A program made the translations under genes and the position numbers. Below the pieces are notes generated by a model that saw only the letters and a list, made by a program, of their open reading frames with translations, made no database searches and was not told the DNA's origin. A stretch of 64,000 nt of DNA from Mariprofundus erugo (GTDB taxonomy: Bacteria > Pseudomonadota > Zetaproteobacteria > Mariprofundales > Mariprofundaceae), in assembly GCF_005818865.1 (NCBI RefSeq), contig NZ_VBRY01000004.1:124001-188000 (forward strand), given 5' to 3'. Of this stretch, positions 61,108 through 64,000 are shown one piece after another. How positions within the stretch are numbered: position 1 is the stretch's first letter; the number at the start of each line of letters is the position of its first letter.

Positions 61108-62664
61108 ATGTTAGCACGGTTATGCAGTGCATCCCTGCGCGGGCTGGATGCTGAGGCTGTTGATGTGGAGGTAGACCTCTCCAAAGGCCTACCCTGCTGG
61201 TCGCTTGTAGGTCTGGGTGAAGCGGCCGTCCGCGAGGCACGTGACAGGGTCAGGTCTGCACTGGTGAATTCAGGCTTTGAATTCCCGCTAAGGCGCATCA
61301 CGGTAAACTTGTCACCAGCCGACAGGCGCAAGGATGGATCTCACTTCGACCTTCCCATTGCCATCGGCCTTCTGATTGCATCCGGACAACTGAATGTGCG
61401 GGATATCACCGCACTCCAGCAGCCGGCCCCGGCCCCCCTGCTTCCACTTCCTTTTATGCTTGGTGAACTGGCACTGGATGGGCGTCTGAATCCGGTATCC
61501 GGCGTCTTGCCGCTGATCATGTTTGCCCGCAAACATGGCTATCGCGACATTATCGTCCCGACGGGCAATATCGATGAAGCCACAGCGATTGATGATGTGA
61601 ACATCTATCCTGCCGCAACGCTACTGGCCGTTGCCCGCCACCTGAGCGCACATACCATACTTGCAAAGGCGACTCTTAAGGAGACTCCTCCTCCCCCGAT
61701 CATGACCGCCGATATGGCCGATGTACGAGGTCAGCAACAGGCCCGCCGGGTACTGGAGATTGCGGCAAGCGGCGCCCATCATCTGCTTATGACTGGCAGC
61801 CCGGGGGCAGGAAAAAGTATGCTGGCCCAGCGCCTTCCCGGCATTATGCCACCACTGACACGCGAGCAGGCCATGGATGTGACCCGCATCTATAGCATTG
61901 CAGGAGATTGCAGCCGCCCTCCGATGTGTCTGCAGCCACCGCTGCGACAACCCCATCACTCGGCCTCGGATGTTGCCATGATCGGTGGTGGCAGCAATCC
62001 CAGGCCCGGAGAGATATCCAAAGCACACTATGGCCTTCTCTTCCTTGATGAGCTGGCCGAACATCGACGTGTTGTGCTTGAGACACTGAGGCAACCTCTG
62101 GAGGACGGTAAGGTGCGCGTTGCCCGTGCCGCCGATTCGGTTGAGTTCCCGGCCCGGTTTCAGTTGATCGCGGCCATGAACCCGTGCCCGTGCGGATACC
62201 TGGGCCACCCCTCACGCCCCTGTCGCTGCAATGCATCACAAATTAACCGTTATCTCAGCCGAATCTCGGGCCCCCTACTTGATCGCTTCGATCTCAGAAT
62301 TCATGTACCTCCGGTTGAACATGAGGAGTTAGCCCGCATGCAGCAAGGGGAGCCCTCATCGGCCATTGCCAAACGCGTGATGGCTGCACGTGACATTCAA
62401 TACCGTCGTCTCGGTCAGGGAAAGGTCAATGGCCGAATGACGACGCGCGAAATCGAACACTATGCCCGTCCGGATGGAGAGGGTGCAAAGCTGCTGGATC
62501 AGGCAATGCGCCACTTTTCGCTATCCGCCCGCAGTTATCACCGCATCCTGAAGGTTGCCAGAACCATTGCCGACCTGGCTGCAAGCGAACAGATTAACAG
62601 AAACCATATCGCAGAAGCACTTCAATACCGAGGCGAAGCATTGTTTGAACAGCGCGCCATCTAG
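61108..62664 (+). CDS. comM: ComM/YifB family Mg-chelatase-like AAA+ protein
   Basis: ComM is a hexameric helicase that promotes branch migration during natural transformation. The 518-residue protein has the N-terminal ChlI-like domain (SLRGLDAEAVDVEVDLSKGLPCWSLVGLGEAAVREARDRVRSALVNSGFEFPLRRITVNLSPADRRKDGSHFDLPIAIGLL), the AAA+ core with Walker A TGSPGAGKSMLAQRL and Walker B LLFLDELAEHRRVVLETLRQPLEDGKVRV, and the C-terminal YHRILKVARTIADLAASEQINRNHIAEALQYR. ATG 61108 lacks an obvious ribosome site. No other competence genes are nearby. Confidence 0.95.
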   Translation: MLARLCSASLRGLDAEAVDVEVDLSKGLPCWSLVGLGEAAVREARDRVRSALVNSGFEFPLRRITVNLSPADRRKDGSHFDLPIAIGLLIASGQLNVRDITALQQPAPAPLLPLPFMLGELALDGRLNPVSGVLPLIMFARKHGYRDIIVPTGNIDEATAIDDVNIYPAATLLAVARHLSAHTILAKATLKETPPPPIMTADMADVRGQQQARRVLEIAASGAHHLLMTGSPGAGKSMLAQRLPGIMPPLTREQAMDVTRIYSIAGDCSRPPMCLQPPLRQPHHSASDVAMIGGGSNPRPGEISKAHYGLLFLDELAEHRRVVLETLRQPLEDGKVRVARAADSVEFPARFQLIAAMNPCPCGYLGHPSRPCRCNASQINRYLSRISGPLLDRFDLRIHVPPVEHEELARMQQGEPSSAIAKRVMAARDIQYRRLGQGKVNGRMTTREIEHYARPDGEGAKLLDQAMRHFSLSARSYHRILKVARTIADLAASEQINRNHIAEALQYRGEALFEQRAI

Positions 62665-62752
62665 GGCTTGTTGCCCCCTTCTCCATCGCCGCATTTCACC
62701 CGGGATATCTGTCTGGCGTTGCTGATCTCATCAGGTATGATCGTGCCGGATG

Positions 62753-62921
62753 AGGGAGATGCTGATATGTTGCGATCCGGGCAAAAATCAGCTCGCAATG
62801 GCAAAAGCGTGGCAAAGAGGCAGATTGGACGACCAAAGGCCGCTCGCAGGGCGAGGCCGTGTGCCCGAATCATTTTGCCTTTGCTCACAAATCAGCACAT
62901 TCTCAGGCATGCATCCGTGTA
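62753..62921 (+). repeat. dispersed intergenic repeat, copy 7
   Basis: This copy has the clear left end GAGGGAGATGCTGATATGTTGC, ATCCGGGCAAAAATCAGCTCGCAATGGCAAAAGCG-type sequence, AAAGAGGCAG, the GGCCGCTCGCAGGGC region and a variant right end (CACAAATCAGCACATTCTCAGG). It lies between comM and the TerB gene; the 62665-62752 part shows nothing else. Confidence 0.8.
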
Positions 62922-62934
62922 AGGAGGGGAAGCG

Positions 62935-63345
62935 ATGTTTTTCAACCTGTTTAAACATAATCTGACCACTGTAGAGCTACAGGACCTGATCTCTAAATTT
63001 CTTATGCATATGGTCTGGGTTGACGGCAAGGCTGACCCCAAAGAGCTGGAAATCGTCGTAAGAGTTCTGACCCACGATTATCATACCGATCCGCGCATGG
63101 TCCGCAGGGAAATTGAAACATTCAATCCGAGAAAATCATCATTGAATGCGATTGCTGACAAGTTACGAACGAACCTTCCGGTCAGTGAACGCATCCAGTT
63201 ACTGCGTGATATCTGGGCTATTGCCCTGACACACGCAGGGCCGCTTACCTATGAAAGAGAGCTGTTCTACCGGGCCGCCCGTCACCTTGGCATACCGGAC
63301 AATGAATTTCTTGAGCGCTGTATCAAGGTGAAATCCAGTCACTGA
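62935..63345 (+). CDS. TerB-like protein
   Basis: The 136-residue helical protein matches the TerB/DjlA-N family: LISKFLMHMVWVDGKADPKELEIVVRVLTHDYHTDPRMVRREIETFNP...IADKLRTNLPVSERIQLLRDIWAIALTHAGPLTYERELFYRAARHLGIPDNEF. The DGKADPKE and AHAxGxLtyxE blocks resemble the metal-binding pair of this family. GGAGGGGAAGC precedes the ATG. TerB-like proteins are linked to stress and envelope processes; no tellurite operon is present. Confidence 0.85.
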   Translation: MFFNLFKHNLTTVELQDLISKFLMHMVWVDGKADPKELEIVVRVLTHDYHTDPRMVRREIETFNPRKSSLNAIADKLRTNLPVSERIQLLRDIWAIALTHAGPLTYERELFYRAARHLGIPDNEFLERCIKVKSSH

Positions 63346-63755
63346 ATTTGCTGCATGATGCCGCTACGGAGATACTGACTGATTGCCACATGGTAAAGGC
63401 CGGCCTGCACAGGCAACAGCGTGAGGTTAACTGTACTTTTCATTATCATTCAACCACTTGCGTAATCAATTTGACTCCCTGCATCATGCAGATCACTGTT
63501 TGATTCACTTACACGGGCAATCCTGCATCAGCCCAAATGTCAGGCAGCCCATCATCAATCATAGCCCCCATCATGTCACAGGTGATACACGGCCCTGTGA
63601 TTGTGAAAATATGCTGACCGCCCCCCTGCTCCGGCTGGCCATCATGATCTAATCCGGTCTTGGTTTTAACGCCGTCAGATCACATCATTCGCCTGTTCCG
63701 GATTGCCAGACGCTGATGCAGGTCATTACGCCTTTATCCACGCAGGAGGTACACC
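63346..63755. other. gene-free gap with a degenerate repeat end
   Basis: A sequence CGGAGATACTGACTGATTGCC at about 63367-63387 resembles the left end of the dispersed repeat, with the rest lost. A short open frame (63458-63652) has a TTG start and no ribosome site. The AGGAGGT site at about 63744-63750 belongs to the gene at 63756. Confidence 0.5.
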
Positions 63756-64000
63756 ATGAATATAAAAACTGGAAAACGCATCGTAAGCCTGCTTGCGATA
63801 TTCTGCTCCCTTCAATCTGCGACAGCCGATGAGATCGATAAAAGTATGGAAGTACTGATTGTGGATGACTCAAGTCTGATGCGAACGATCGATCGGAATC
63901 TGCTGGGCGAGATCGGTATCAAACATGTAACGGAGGCGGGCAACGCTGAATTCGCACTTGAGTCGCTTAAATCGCGGCACTATGACTTTGTACTGCTCAG
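63756..64000 (+). CDS. receiver-domain protein with signal-like N-terminus, partial
   Basis: The frame is open to the window edge. It starts at an ATG 5 nt after AGGAGGT and encodes MNIKTGKRIVSLLAIFCSLQSATADEIDKS, which looks like a Sec signal with cleavage after ATA. After this, MEVLIVDDSSLMRTIDRNLLGEIGIKHVTEAGNAEFALESLKSRHYDFVLL is a clear CheY-like receiver (Asp-Asp pair in VDDS; the phospho-Asp is expected just beyond the edge). A cytoplasmic receiver behind an export signal is unusual. The ATG at 63846 could be the real start but has a poorer site. The 3' end is missing. Confidence 0.75.
   Translation, partial: MNIKTGKRIVSLLAIFCSLQSATADEIDKSMEVLIVDDSSLMRTIDRNLLGEIGIKHVTEAGNAEFALESLKSRHYDFVLL

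Overview
This is a gene-dense, largely chromosomal stretch from a Gram-negative proteobacterium. The evidence is LPS export and Kdo genes (kdsD, kdsC, lptC, lptA, lptB, lptG), ubiquinone genes (ubiX, ubiK), TonB-dependent uptake, many c-type cytochromes and many two-component kinases. Base composition is moderately GC-rich by eye. The gene mix (Bat operon, SHP/diheme cytochrome module, several hybrid kinases) would fit a Zetaproteobacterium of the Mariprofundus type or a respiratory beta/gammaproteobacterium, but this is a guess from gene content. No tRNA, rRNA, CRISPR, prophage or transposase gene was recognised.

Layout. 0.4-4.7 kb: a five-gene minus-strand operon encoding a thermostable-hemolysin/GNAT-like protein, an AMP-forming ligase, a heme-oxygenase-like metal oxidase, an SDR and an exported TPR protein. 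It looks like an undescribed small-molecule pathway. 4.8-5.5 kb: an SspA/GST-like gene with its own promoter. 5.6-16 kb: a minus-strand run of an exonuclease, a DUF3616 protein, a TonB receptor, a periplasmic binding protein, a hybrid kinase, queG, gph, thiE and thiD. 16.4-19.3 kb: the riboflavin operon ribE-ribBA-ribH-nusB. 19.9-31.4 kb: pabC-mltG, ilvA, lptG, suhB, an RpfC-like kinase, apaH-rdgC and a beta-barrel protein. 31.7-36.8 kb: an operon for cytochrome b, an SHP-like cytochrome, a diheme cytochrome, a PepSY protein and a two-component system, followed by a c4-like cytochrome. 36.9-41 kb: ybdK, an M20 amidase and a hybrid kinase. 41.3-48.5 kb: the Bat operon moxR-DUF58-DUF4381-batA-batB/C-batD. 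48.6-56.4 kb: yajQ, an M23 peptidase, kdsD-kdsC-lptC-lptA-lptB, ubiX, a lipoprotein, ubiK and a methyltransferase. 56.5-64 kb: a FIST sensor with a hybrid kinase (NosP/NahK-like), nfsB, comM, terB-like and a receiver-domain gene cut by the window end.

A dispersed, structured intergenic repeat of about 180 bp occurs in six clear copies, one truncated copy, one probable degenerate copy and one palindromic end-to-end derivative. It explains most of the long gene-free gaps. Other points of interest are a 26-unit perfect-length 18-bp tandem repeat inside batB/C, a probable CTG start codon in the DUF58 gene, a Lys-to-Arg change at the catalytic A10 position of the AMP ligase, and an export signal fused in frame to a CheY-like receiver at the right edge.
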